DNA of 64,000 bases, taken from contig JARUPZ010000004.1 in assembly GCA_031213475.1 (NCBI GenBank), positions 1,537,501 to 1,601,500 of the forward strand. Direction: 5' to 3'. The stretch comes from Nereocystis luetkeana (taxonomy: Eukaryota > Sar > Phaeophyceae > Laminariales > Laminariaceae). Positions within the stretch are counted from its first letter, which is position 1; every line of letters begins with the position of its first letter. Under the pieces are notes generated by a model, which was not told the origin of the DNA, ran no database searches, and worked only from the letters and a program-made list of their open reading frames with translations. Shown piece by piece: positions 11,801-64,000 of this stretch. The position numbers and the translations under genes were made by a program.

Positions 11801-14229
11801 TTCATATGTGGTATGAACCACTCTGGGCCGAAAATGGAAGGACCGTTTGATATTCGTGATGATGAAAAAAAGGCCCTTATATTTCCGTGGTGATATGTAC
11901 CAGGTACAGCAGTAGACCACGTATGCTACGTACATAAACTGGGGATGACATTTAAGCATCCCCTGGCCACCGCGGGGATTTTTTTTCATCATCCCCTCCT
12001 TCCGAAATGCATGTGGCGTTGGTCACCCACCCCCATAGGTGATACAATACACAATATCACTATACATTGCATTCCATATATCGCCCTGACATTACTGAGC
12101 ACCCCCAGAGCCCTCATATTCCCGAGCAGAGTGTACATGGCAGCTTGAGCTCAAAGGATTTTCAAGGAGGGCGCCACACTAAGGTAAGGAGGCCTGCTCA
12201 GAGTACGCAGGTGTCTCTTCTTTGGTGGGCCCATTCTGTACGCCTATGATTGGTGGTATTGTTTTTTTCTGTGCCCACCTGCAGTGCCACGGAGAAGCCG
12301 TAACCGTAGGTGACGAAGTGCTCCCTCACGCGGAACCCGCCGATCGACATGATCATCGACAGCAACAATCCCTGCCGAACCACGCCCGCCCAAACGGACA
12401 AAAGACGCAAGCAACGGAAGCAAGCAAACGCGCACACGTACGAAACAATCGAATAAATAATAAACACAAAGAATCAACCAAGAGAACAAACAACGAACAC
12501 ACACAAACTAACACCGAAAGGTGGGGAAAACGTTGCGTGAACACACAGATAGTCCTCGTACAAACCAGGTACGCACAGCAGTCGCAGGGAACATCGCGCC
12601 AGGTGCAGGCACCAAGCACCAGCTTACAGCACCAGCACTACTACGTAATGGGTTTTCCATTTTTTGCAGCGTTCCTGCTTCATTCACTTCCTGAAAGAGT
12701 TGTGTGTTTGGGTATGAAAAAAACGAATTTCCACCTGGGAAGAAAAAGACCCAACCAAATACCATGCAATGGATGTCATGGGCCTAGAGAGCTCAGATCA
12801 CAGGCAAAAAATATTTAAAGAGTAATACTACTCGAATACGAATTCTACGCGTTTTTTTTTTCTGAATCGAGGCTAAAACCCAAGCGCGTGGTCATCTGTC
12901 TCCCGCAAACATACTACGAGTGGGTATCATACCGTTGTCCCCGAGCTCGGCTGTGCTAGAGAGGTGGTGGGCTTGCGGTTGAGCTGCAAACAAATAACTA
13001 CCACGGTATAACAACAAACCCCATTGAAATTTTCAGAGGGAGCCAAAGGTGTGTTTTGAGAAGAATAATTTTGTTGCCACAACCATGGGTGCGTCTCTTA
13101 AGGTCTGCTTCCTAAACACAAAAAACAAAAACCCACGGAATATTCCTAAGAGTCCAACCAACCCAATAGTAATTACCCCAACCCTGACCCTAACCCTGAC
13201 CTAGGTTAAAAGTGGCCAAAACGCCACTTTTTGCCACCTTAGGAAGGCCCTGAAGCTTCGTGGGTTGGGGTCATTTTCGTATAGGGAACAAACCACAAGA
13301 TAGCCCACTGAGTGGGTTTCGGCCAATTTTTTCGCAAACATAAACATCCTAATGTCAACAAAACGCGACGATTACAGCATCGGCCAGACGAAGCAGCGTA
13401 TTCATACAGGGCAGAGGCATTAACAGGTTGCGGCGGTAGGGAACGTGTTCGGAGGGCAACGTTAGGAGCTGCATCACACGCGTGCAGCACGTTCATTTTT
13501 TTTTTTTGTGTGTTGAACGCTCGTCCTAGAAGGTTGATGAGGCCGCGCTTGTCGCTTTGTAGGGCGCTACATCGGGGTTCCAACACCCCGTAAACTCGCG
13601 TAAGCCAACGCATAGCAACAACAAGAGCAGCAACAACCACAGCGAAAACAACACCAATACCACCAACACCAACACCATCAACAACACCACCAACACCACC
13701 ACCAACACCACCAACACCACCATCAACACCACCACCACCCCCACCAACACCAACACCACCAACACCGTCACCACCACCAACACGAGGTAGTCGCACGCGC
13801 ACACACCTGGACGAATAGAGCCGGGCCAGTCGTAAGCGCCGCCGCCGTCGGCATCGAAACAGATCCCAAAGCTTCCGCAGCCGCGCTAAACCCTGGCACG
13901 CTCATGGCCGGGCTCCCACCCCTCAGCGTAGTCACCGCCCTGAAGAGACGTCCCCTCGATCCCGCCTGCAGCAGAGGACAGTCGGCGCCAGCGCCGCTGC
14001 CGCCGTGAGTCGTGAATTGGCCCTGGGCACCGTGAAGGCGCCCGCCCCGACCGAGGGTCGCCTCCGCAGCAGTGGTTCGCGTGGCGAGGTTATTGGGCAG
14101 GGATAAGAGGGTTGCTGCGTAGGCGCTGGATGGGGCAACCAGGAGGACCGAGCAGAGCAGCGTCGCCGCCTTCGTGGCAATCCGGCCGCCGGCCCCGGGA
14201 GGCTTCGGAAGCGCGCCTTGGGCCCTCAT
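5607..14229 (-). CDS. DUF1295 / steroid-5-alpha-reductase-like membrane protein, 7 exons
   Basis: The spliced product is predicted at 404 residues from exons 13807-14229, 12279-12371, 11528-11670, 10932-11058, 9463-9584, 6817-6912 and 5607-5817. All junctions are GT-AG and all codon phases agree. The family signature SRHPNYFGE (about residues 309-317) and the C-terminal GLEMRQAEKYG...TPVFVP stretch identify PF06966 (DUF1295), related to the 3-oxo-5-alpha-steroid 4-dehydrogenase C-terminal fold. Several hydrophobic segments indicate a polytopic membrane protein; its substrate is unknown. Residues 1-20 are basic, 21-36 are hydrophobic, and SSA|YAA at 34-39 resembles the ASAFAP cleavage motif of complex plastids, so plastid targeting is inferred. 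An upstream in-frame ATG at 14373 would add 48 residues; 14229 was chosen because it places a short basic n-region before the hydrophobic core. The C-terminus is Lys/Gly/Asp-rich. Confidence 0.88.
5930..5962. repeat. Poly(C) tract, about 20 nt
   Basis: A long pure C-run in intron 6 of the DUF1295 gene, just upstream of exon 7 in the gene's direction. No C-tract element copy was recognised beside it. Confidence 0.8.
6817..6912 (-). CDS. DUF1295 gene, exon 6 (signature exon)
   Basis: Read on the minus strand after TATATAG. The first C completes a Ser codon split from exon 5. It encodes GLYRLSRHPNYFGEALFWGG and ends with TG before the donor GTGAGC. This is the diagnostic RHPNYFGE motif of the family. 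Confidence 0.93.
7073..7181. mobile_element. MITE-A copy
   Basis: A ~109-bp hairpin with TATTACGGGGGACCATAGT at one end and its complement at the other. It lies in intron 5 of the DUF1295 gene. Confidence 0.85.
8085..8193. mobile_element. MITE-A copy, diverged
   Basis: The same hairpin architecture with several substitutions in both arms (GGGGGACTATAGCTAATAGG on the left). Confidence 0.8.
8349..8457. mobile_element. MITE-A copy
   Basis: Starts GTTACGGGGGGCCATAGT and ends with the complementary GGTCCCCCGTAATAG. The left terminal TA is altered. Confidence 0.8.
9463..9584 (-). CDS. DUF1295 gene, exon 5
   Basis: No long open frame marks this exon. It was found by looking for the DUF1295 segment that precedes the RHPNYFGE motif. 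The acceptor is ACCGCAG; the exon encodes GWVGVSQTGLAIMAAG, a hydrophobic segment, then EGVADLQKSHFKEK, which matches the family's A-D-x-Q-K-x-x-F-K pattern. The donor is TCCAG|GTATG. Phases agree with exons 4 and 6. Confidence 0.9.
9690..10010. repeat. GATC-rich dispersed repeat
   Basis: Repeated AGATCATAC and CTATCTGAT units with GATCCAACTCAGGAAGCAT and TACCCGGC-like blocks. It is shared with copies near 15.5, 30.0, 34.2, 37.9, 42.8 and 56.9 kb. Confidence 0.6.
10395..10455 (-). mobile_element. SINE-2 3'-end fragment
   Basis: Matches the 3' end of the SINE-2 copies at 37.4 and 55.6 kb (CTCGTAGGA, GGCTTCTGGACAAACCGTGG, then a T-rich tail in this orientation). Only about 60 bp are preserved. 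Confidence 0.6.
10610..10795 (+). repeat. Dispersed repeat shared with 57640-57800
   Basis: GTAGGAGCCTTC, GGGATATTTAT-like and GGAAGAGAGACTA-like strings recur in the same order at about 57640-57800. An open frame of 157 codons covers this copy, but the second copy does not keep the frame. It is an unassigned mobile fragment. Confidence 0.55.
10932..11058 (-). CDS. DUF1295 gene, exon 4
   Basis: Acceptor TGTAAAG; the first G completes a Lys codon from exon 3. It encodes a basic stretch (LLKPATTKKGRP) and a membrane segment (FWGIVSMLYALLALPSVYAL), ending CAG before GTGAGA. Confidence 0.88.
11528..11670 (-). CDS. DUF1295 gene, exon 3
   Basis: Acceptor GATCCCAG. It encodes an amphipathic start, then VAYGLRLVLFCSWRD, matching the YGLRLxxFLxWR motif of the family. 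The donor is AA|GTGAGT, phase 2. Confidence 0.9.
12279..12371 (-). CDS. DUF1295 gene, exon 2
   Basis: Thirty-one codons, phase 0 at both ends, acceptor TTCGGCAG and donor CAG|GTGGGC. It encodes a hydrophobic Met/Ile-rich segment followed by REHFVTYGYGFSVALQ. Confidence 0.85.
13620..13790 (-). repeat. CAACAC/CACCAA microsatellite after exon 1
   Basis: A run of CAACACCACC-type units that starts about 15 bp inside intron 1 of the DUF1295 gene, next to the donor at 13806. Open frames over it encode only V/L/G or T/P-type low-complexity peptides. Confidence 0.85.
13807..14229 (-). CDS. DUF1295 gene, exon 1 (targeting region)
   Basis: Encodes residues 1-141. After a basic leader comes LLCSVLLVAP and then SSAYAA, followed by a Ser/Thr/Arg/Gly-rich stretch of about 100 residues with few acidic residues. 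This looks like a bipartite signal plus transit peptide. The donor is CAG|GTGTGTG. No TATA box or other promoter was recognised upstream. Confidence 0.78.
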
Positions 14230-14373
14230 TGAAGGGGTCGGTCGTTGCTGCTGGTGTGGCCGCGGAAGTTTGAGTTCGTGCATAAATAACGCGCGTCCCT
14301 GCGCGAGGACGTCGGGGTTTTTTTTCTCTGTGCTTAGTAGGCGGTTCTCGCTTGAAGGTTGGACGGTGTACAT

Positions 14374-14584
14374 CGCATTTTAGTCACAGCTTACGGCTTT
14401 GTAATAGTTGTTGCCAGTGACGTAATATTAAGAGCCCATTGCCCATATATTCTTGCCGGTGACCGCGAAAAAGCGTCAGAGGCTGAACTCCTCGTGTAAG
14501 TACATTTATAAATTGTTTTTTTTTGGGAAACACAAGGCTTTTCTCTTCCGGCCGTGGGTCGTCTCTCGCTCTCTCTGACACGGG
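14374..14584. promoter_or_regulatory. Upstream flank of the DUF1295 gene, no promoter recognised
   Basis: Any promoter for the minus-strand gene should lie here or just beyond, but no core element could be named. The LINE insertion begins about 230 bp upstream of the furthest in-frame ATG. Confidence 0.3.
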
Positions 14585-14603
14585 CCACGAAGGGGGGGGG
14601 GGG

Positions 14604-15281
14604 TACCTCATTTGTTGCTTGCCTTAGTCATCTGACCATTGACCACGCATCCCTTTCGAGACGGAGCACCGTTCCTACTCCTAATAGAGACACCTCCAAC
14701 AATTGGGCGCTCATTACGTTGTTTCCATATATTACATAGAAACTTTTCGCTAGTCTTATCCCCTTCCTGTTTGGCCGCCTGTGGCCACCATCTATCTCCT
14801 AGGATAGCGATCGTTCTCTCGCTGCTATTTAGTGCGTCAAACTCCTCCATGTCACATTCTTCTATTTCCCTCATCTCCTCTTCTAACACATCCCGTTCCT
14901 CCTTGTATATTTCACATTCTCCTACTATGTGAGTTCTACTCTCTATCGCTTTGCCACGCGGGCACATCTCTGCATCTATCTCCTCCTCCTCCCGGCTACC
15001 GGTATACCTCTTTCTTCTTTCTGGCAAGTCCAGGTCGCCTACACGAAACCGCAGCTTCAGCGTTTTCGCGAATTCCATTGGGTCGTGCAGATACGTTTTC
15101 ATTCCTATTCCTTCCCTCAATCTCCCGTATATCTCTACGTGTTTTTCCGATTCCGCCTTGTTTCGTAGCGCTAGCCTTTCCCTTCTTTCCATCCTTTCTT
15201 CTACTTGTGCCTTGTACTTCCCAAACTTCCCGGCGAACATCACCTCTTCTTGGTTTCCCCCTAAATCCGTCCATACTTTCT
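14604..15281 (-). mobile_element. 5'-truncated non-LTR retrotransposon (LINE) 3' end
   Basis: The minus strand encodes roughly 220 residues of the C-terminal tail of a non-LTR reverse transcriptase polyprotein, including a CPRGK...RTHIVGEC motif (C-x-H-C-like) and a charged EEER-rich region. The insert is bounded by CCACGAAG followed by a G-run on both sides: 14585-14603 and 15282-15305. It is therefore a recent insertion with a target-site duplication of about 20 bp that includes the poly(G/C) tract. The RT catalytic domain is missing. Confidence 0.82.
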
Positions 15282-15469
15282 CCACGAAGGGGGGGGGGGG
15301 GGGGGCGTGTGCACTACGGCGCAATACCACTGTGTGCTGACTGCCACTGTGTTCTACTGGTGATGTAAGTCACGGCTCTTGTACACAGGTTCACCGGGGT
15401 GGTATCTAGACTACAGCATATGACAGTGCTCTTGCGCACGCGTGAGCTCGGGCGGGGGCCGCATGATAA

Positions 15470-15930
15470 GCCGCTTGCACACACATCGACCCGGTGGGAT
15501 CTCCATGATCTGCATCATCTGCTAATGCATCGCTTGCGCCTGCTGGGGTCTATATGATCTGTATGATCTGTATGATATACCGGTAGCACATCACCGGTAG
15601 GATCTAGATCACATGGCCCTTGCTCACATTTTTTCCCGGGCGGGATCTGTTTATAGTCGGTTCCTTCACGCGCATTCGCTGGGTAGGATATACGAGAAGT
15701 GATCAGCACGTTCTAGATCATTTTTCCAGGAGGAAATATCTACCTGTATATGATCGACAAACAAGATCAAATTAATAGCAAAGGTTTGTCCCGGTGGGAT
15801 CTGTATGGCGTGGATAGTGTGTACCAGGCACATGTTTGCCAGGTGGAGTCTGCATGATCTACAGTACATCTTGCGCACAACGTATCACAACAGCCACCAC
15901 GTATGGGATCTACAGATCATCTAGATCACG
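15470..15930. repeat. GATC-rich dispersed repeat
   Basis: CCGGTGGGATCTG and ATGATCTG units repeat irregularly; related to the GATC-rich copies elsewhere in the window, partly in opposite orientation. Confidence 0.55.
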
Positions 15931-15988
15931 ATCTGTTCGACGTGCGCAACATTTATTGAAACAAAGAAATCAATCAATTTCACACCAT

Positions 15989-16060
15989 GTGTCCGGTAAT
16001 GCAAGAACCTTGTTTTCGCAAATAATAATAATAATACGGTTCTTACATTTTCGGACACAT
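15989..16060. mobile_element. MITE-B-related hairpin
   Basis: TGTGTCCGGTAATGCAAGAA on the left is mirrored by TTCTTACATTTTCGGACACA on the right, with an AAT microsatellite in the loop. The outer MITE-B ends are not clear. Confidence 0.6.
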
Positions 16061-16842
16061 TGATAGGGCTCCATATGTATTACGCAAGGTAAGAATACGA
16101 CGTACGAAGGTCGTTGGCGCAAGCGATGGCGTGGCGCAACGCGACTGAGCAACTCAGATCATCGCAGAACTGGCATATGCCTGGCAGGGGCGAGGGGGTT
16201 ACACATGTGTTGCTTGAGGATCAGCGAGCGAGACGTGCACCTAACAAAAACTCCCGACACAGAGACGCTTGAAGCCAAATTTTGGGAAGACAGATATAAG
16301 CTCTTTGGTGCACTCCCATTAGTGTGCCGAAGCGACAGCACTTTCCGTGTCCTCCTTCACGGTGGACCTCGTTGCTGAAGTCTGAAATTGTGGTTCCAGG
16401 CGCTTGAAGTTTCGGTTTCTCGTATTGCTCAAGCCAAGTAATTTTTTGCCCGACGGAAGAACGAGCTCGCAGGCGGAGCTATTGCTGTATATGCTCGTAC
16501 ATACCAATGTAGAAATAATATAAGGTATGCTACGTTGTTCTCTCGCTACTCTTTTCAAGAACGCAGCCAGTCTACAAATCAAAGTCAGCGCACTACATGT
16601 TCTCTGCATGTGAGCATCAAGAGAGAAAACGAGAACGGAGTTATTTGTTGCCCTGGTATTTGGCATGTTTCTACTGGCGCGGGCGAGAGCACGCGAGCCG
16701 AAATGCGTACATAAAATTGTGAGTACGTAGCTTCTGCGTTCCTCCTTTTCGTTGTCAAATGGAATATACACATGGCCTGACATGGCTGCAGTCAAGACCC
16801 GTTACGAAGAAATATATCGGTAAGAAATTGAGGATCGGCCAT

Positions 16843-16947
16843 TTAACCCTTTTAGCACCGCACTCCCATATGGGGGGACAAAACACTCAAATTATACCTG
16901 GTAAGTAGTTTGTCCCCAAAACGGGACTGGGGTCCTAGAAGGGTTAA
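16843..16947. mobile_element. PAL97 copy with internal TACCTGGTA
   Basis: A 97-bp palindrome copy lengthened by a TACCTGGTA at 16895-16903. The copy at 42626 has CTAAGTAG at this site where this copy has the 9-mer followed by AGTAG, so a TA became TA-CCTGG-TA. Confidence 0.85.
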
Positions 16948-17576
16948 GAAGAACAAGGGATTCGGCGATAGAAATGTGCAGTAGCCCAAATTGTCCGACA
17001 AGATAGGAAATTACAGCCCAAGAAACAGCATCGATCGACGCCCACACGAGAAAAAAAACAAATTTCCTATTCGGAAACGCCGAATCAAATAAGAAACGCG
17101 GACGACAGCACTTTGTACAACACCCAACACCCAACAACCTGGATTCCTCCCGAGGTGTGGAGGTTCCTGGTTTCCTTCGCATTTGATATTTTTCATTTTT
17201 TAAATCAACCGGATAATGTCCGATTAATTCCCTGCGGCCAAAATCCCCTATAGATGGAACGGTTGAAGAAAGCCCATGCAAAATAAAAAACGTCTGCTTA
17301 AGAAACACAGCTGGAGTGTGCCTACAAATGAAACATTGGGCCTCAACGGCAAACTGACGAATAGGGGCAGTAGGCAGTACTGCTGGACAGTAGCAGTAGT
17401 CCAAGAAAATGAAAATTCAAGCGCCTGGAACCACATTTTCAACTTACAGCGACGAGGTCCGCCCCGAAGGAAGTCACGGAAAGTAATGTCGCTTTGGCAC
17501 ACTCACGAGCGTGCACCAAGGAGCTCACATCTGCCGTGCCAATTTTTGGCTAGATGAAAACGTTCGGAGCCAGGTT

Positions 17577-17579
17577 AGT

Positions 17580-17617
<38 letters not shown>

Positions 17618-17740
17618 GCTGTCTTCACATTAAATCGTCCTTTCTACCCAGCTTCATTAGAACACGCAGTGTCCGTCCTGATTCCTTATCCTAGAGCCTG
17701 ATTCTGTGGTCACAGATTGTGAGACAGAGGAAGACAAAAA
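17577..17740 (-). mobile_element. CAA-tailed repeat copy
   Basis: A TTG microsatellite (17581-17620) is followed by CTTCACATTAAATCGTCC and CAGTGTCCGTCCTGATTCC. The opposite-strand arrangement recurs near 42.35-42.49 kb. Read on the minus strand this is an element with a CAA tail. Confidence 0.6.
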
Positions 17741-18235
17741 CAAATCTTAATCTTAATAGGAACAATAACGAGGGCAGACGTGGTTCCACAGCCTCGATGT
17801 CGGGAGATTTGGCAGTACGAGTATATTTTTTGGGTTTTTTTTTGCCAAAATCAGGTATACCTGGCCACTTTTCGGCCAAAATCAGTTACAGTCTATAAAC
17901 AAGTACAAAACACACCCCAGGAGCCCTGCTTTTGACCAAGCTGGCATCGGAACTGATTTTGGCTCGAAAATGCCATGTTATACCTGTTTTTTGTACTCTG
18001 TCTAGCTTTCAACTGATTTTGGCCAGCTTTGAACCAATCAGAGAGGCCATACGTTCACTGTTTTTTCTCTGCGTATATGCGTCTGCCCTCCCTCGGTTGA
18101 AATTCTTCAGTATTAACATATAAACTCTGTATTCGTACGTCGTACGCAAAGATACGTATTTACACAACATGCATGCATGCGTACGCTGGTTTCACTTTTT
18201 CATCTTAAGGGTGTGCGTTTCAGTTATTAAATAGT

Positions 18236-18330
18236 TGTTGTGATGTGGAATCGGCACGGACACTGGTTGTGCTGGATGTCGACGGGTAGAAAGAACGGTT
18301 TCATGTGAAGAACACACACACTCTGTTTGT
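18236..18330 (+). repeat. Dispersed repeat shared with 62965-63050
   Basis: AATCGGCACGGACACTGGTT and GAAGAACACACACAC occur in the same order in both places, with small differences. Confidence 0.7.
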
Positions 18331-18749
18331 TCTTACTGGCCCACAGCAGTCGATACAGCACCATGGTCTTTGTCTGCACTGCACCACCCCGCGTCGAGGT
18401 GGTCTCAGGTTTGGTAGTACAGGGTAAGTTCGTGCCGAGCAAGCGGTTCCGCGAGGACGGTCTAGAAGATTTAAAGCTGTCAACGGGGGGGGGGGCGCCA
18501 GATACTCTTCTTGGCGCCCCCGCCGTGGCGAAACGAACGAAGCTTAATAGTGTACCTGGTACACCCTAAACCAAATAAAACAATGCAGATTTTGGAGGCC
18601 ATGTGGCGCTTTGCGTATTATTTTTTACCGAACTTTTTCATGGACTGAACACCGCTCGAGGCGGGCGGTTTTACCTGGTTTTAGTGTGTAACTGATTTTG
18701 GCACAAACGGATCAGGTATACCTGATTTTGGCATTTGCCCTTTTTTTTG

Positions 18750-19060
18750 TGGGCAGTGCAACACAGCAGGTGGATGAAGCGCTGGACTGCTTGTGCTGCT
18801 GCTGGACAATCTGAACTCTCTCTCTCGCATGTTGCAGAACATGCAAATCAAATGCTCTCTCAGATACCTGGTACTCTACGTGGTTCCAGCGCCTCTGTGT
18901 CGGGAGATTTGACAATATGAGGTTGTTTTGTGGGTAGCGCAATACAGATGCATGAAGAGCCAGACTGCTGTGCTTGTGCCTCTGCTGGACAATCTGGACT
19001 CTCGCATGTTGCAGAACATGCAAATCGAACGCTCTCTCCGATACCTGGTAGTCTGTGCCG
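18750..19060 (+). repeat. Two-copy ~180-bp local duplication
   Basis: GGACAATCTG, CTCTCGCATGTTGCAGAACA and CGATACCTGGTA occur in both halves (about 18750-18880 and 18930-19060). The TACCTGGTA string is present in both copies, so it predates the duplication. Confidence 0.75.
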
Positions 19061-19061
19061 C

Positions 19062-19135
19062 TCTATACGGAAATGTAAGCACCATTTTAATTATACTATT
19101 ATTTAACGAACGATTCTTACATTTCCGGACATAGT
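19062..19135. mobile_element. MITE-B-related hairpin
   Basis: CGGAAATGTAAG and its mirror CTTACATTTCCGGACA bracket an A/T-rich loop. The inner arms match the MITE-B copies at 44.0 and 45.1 kb. Confidence 0.65.
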
Positions 19136-19583
19136 AATCACATGATACGAATCGAAAACGAAAGAGCAGTCGGAGGTGCCCTAGACATGAACGACCATCG
19201 ATAGACACCACATTAGAGAGACACATCACACCGCGAGAGCTTCAGCAAGAACGAGGTCTACTCTAAGCTCGTGCTACTGCACACCTGGTGCAGGCTCCTT
19301 TCCTCCCCAAGATCTGCTCGCAGATAGAGCTCAATTGTGGGCAGTGCAGCAGTCCAGGGCGAGCAATGTCGTGTTGCGCCAAGCCCTGAAAAGGCGTTTT
19401 GGTATAGGGCATTTTCTCGGGACTGTCGGAATCAATTTTGACGCAGCTGGCCGTGGCAGGCGACGCACAGCAGCAGCACCCACGAGAGTGCTGCTCGGCG
19501 ACAAGGCAGCGCTGCCCACTCCCTGAGAAACACAGACCAGCAGGAAGAGCTAACCGATCTGGCTTTATCGACGCCTGTCTGCG

Positions 19584-63972
<44,389 letters not shown>

Positions 63973-64000
63973 GTGGGTCTCATTAGAATGAGGGTTAGAG

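Noticed and set aside
13239..13804. 187-codon Gly/Val-rich minus-strand frame
   Set aside because: It reads the CAACAC microsatellite in DUF1295 intron 1; the gene's exon 1 ends at 13807.
16892..17404. 170-codon minus-strand frame in the region between the two genes
   Set aside because: No domain or splice partner was recognised, and its end lies in a PAL97 repeat.

Overview
The window is nuclear DNA from a large-genome eukaryote, most likely a photosynthetic stramenopile such as a brown alga. The evidence is two protein genes split by long GT-AG introns, dense mobile elements, an intron-nested tRNA gene, and a probable ASAFAP-like complex-plastid targeting motif (SSA|YAA) in one predicted protein. 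The taxonomic call is an inference. There is no sign of operons, CRISPR arrays or bacterial features. The exons below were assembled by hand from splice phase and protein-family motifs; no alignment was run.

Layout. 1-4219: non-genic, with one ~530-bp dispersed element. 4220-5560: tandem array. 5607-14229 (minus): seven-exon gene for a DUF1295 / steroid-5-alpha-reductase-like membrane protein. 14374-19583: region between the divergent genes, holding a 5'-truncated LINE and small repeats. 19584 to the right edge (plus): one gene, SUV3/SUPV3L1-type mitochondrial DExH RNA helicase, with 14 exons visible, introns from about 0.4 to 11.7 kb, and its 3' end outside the window. Only about 3.1 kb of those 44 kb are coding. 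Intron 10 holds an antisense tRNA-Asn(GTT).

The rest is mobile and repetitive DNA: a ~110-bp hairpin MITE (MITE-A, TATTACGGGGGACC ends, about 18 copies), a second TA-flanked hairpin family (MITE-B, TACCACTCTGTCC ends), a 97-bp palindromic family, a 410-bp foldback, two tRNA-like SINE families, a LINE flanked by poly(C) target duplications, a ~530-bp element ending at poly(C) tracts, and many minisatellites.

The most interesting signal is two short palindromic strings scattered through the window, TACCWGGTA (at least 36 exact copies by eye) and TATTAATA. Comparing repeat copies shows that both sit where the empty copy has a single TA. They have the form expected of excision scars with 3-nt overhangs from MITE-B (CCA ends) and MITE-A (TTA ends). 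A second pattern is that the splice sites of the helicase gene repeatedly adjoin local duplications: tandem arrays abut the acceptors of exons 3, 5, 8, 10, 11 and 12, and donor or acceptor segments are copied at exons 4, 5, 9, 12 and 13.
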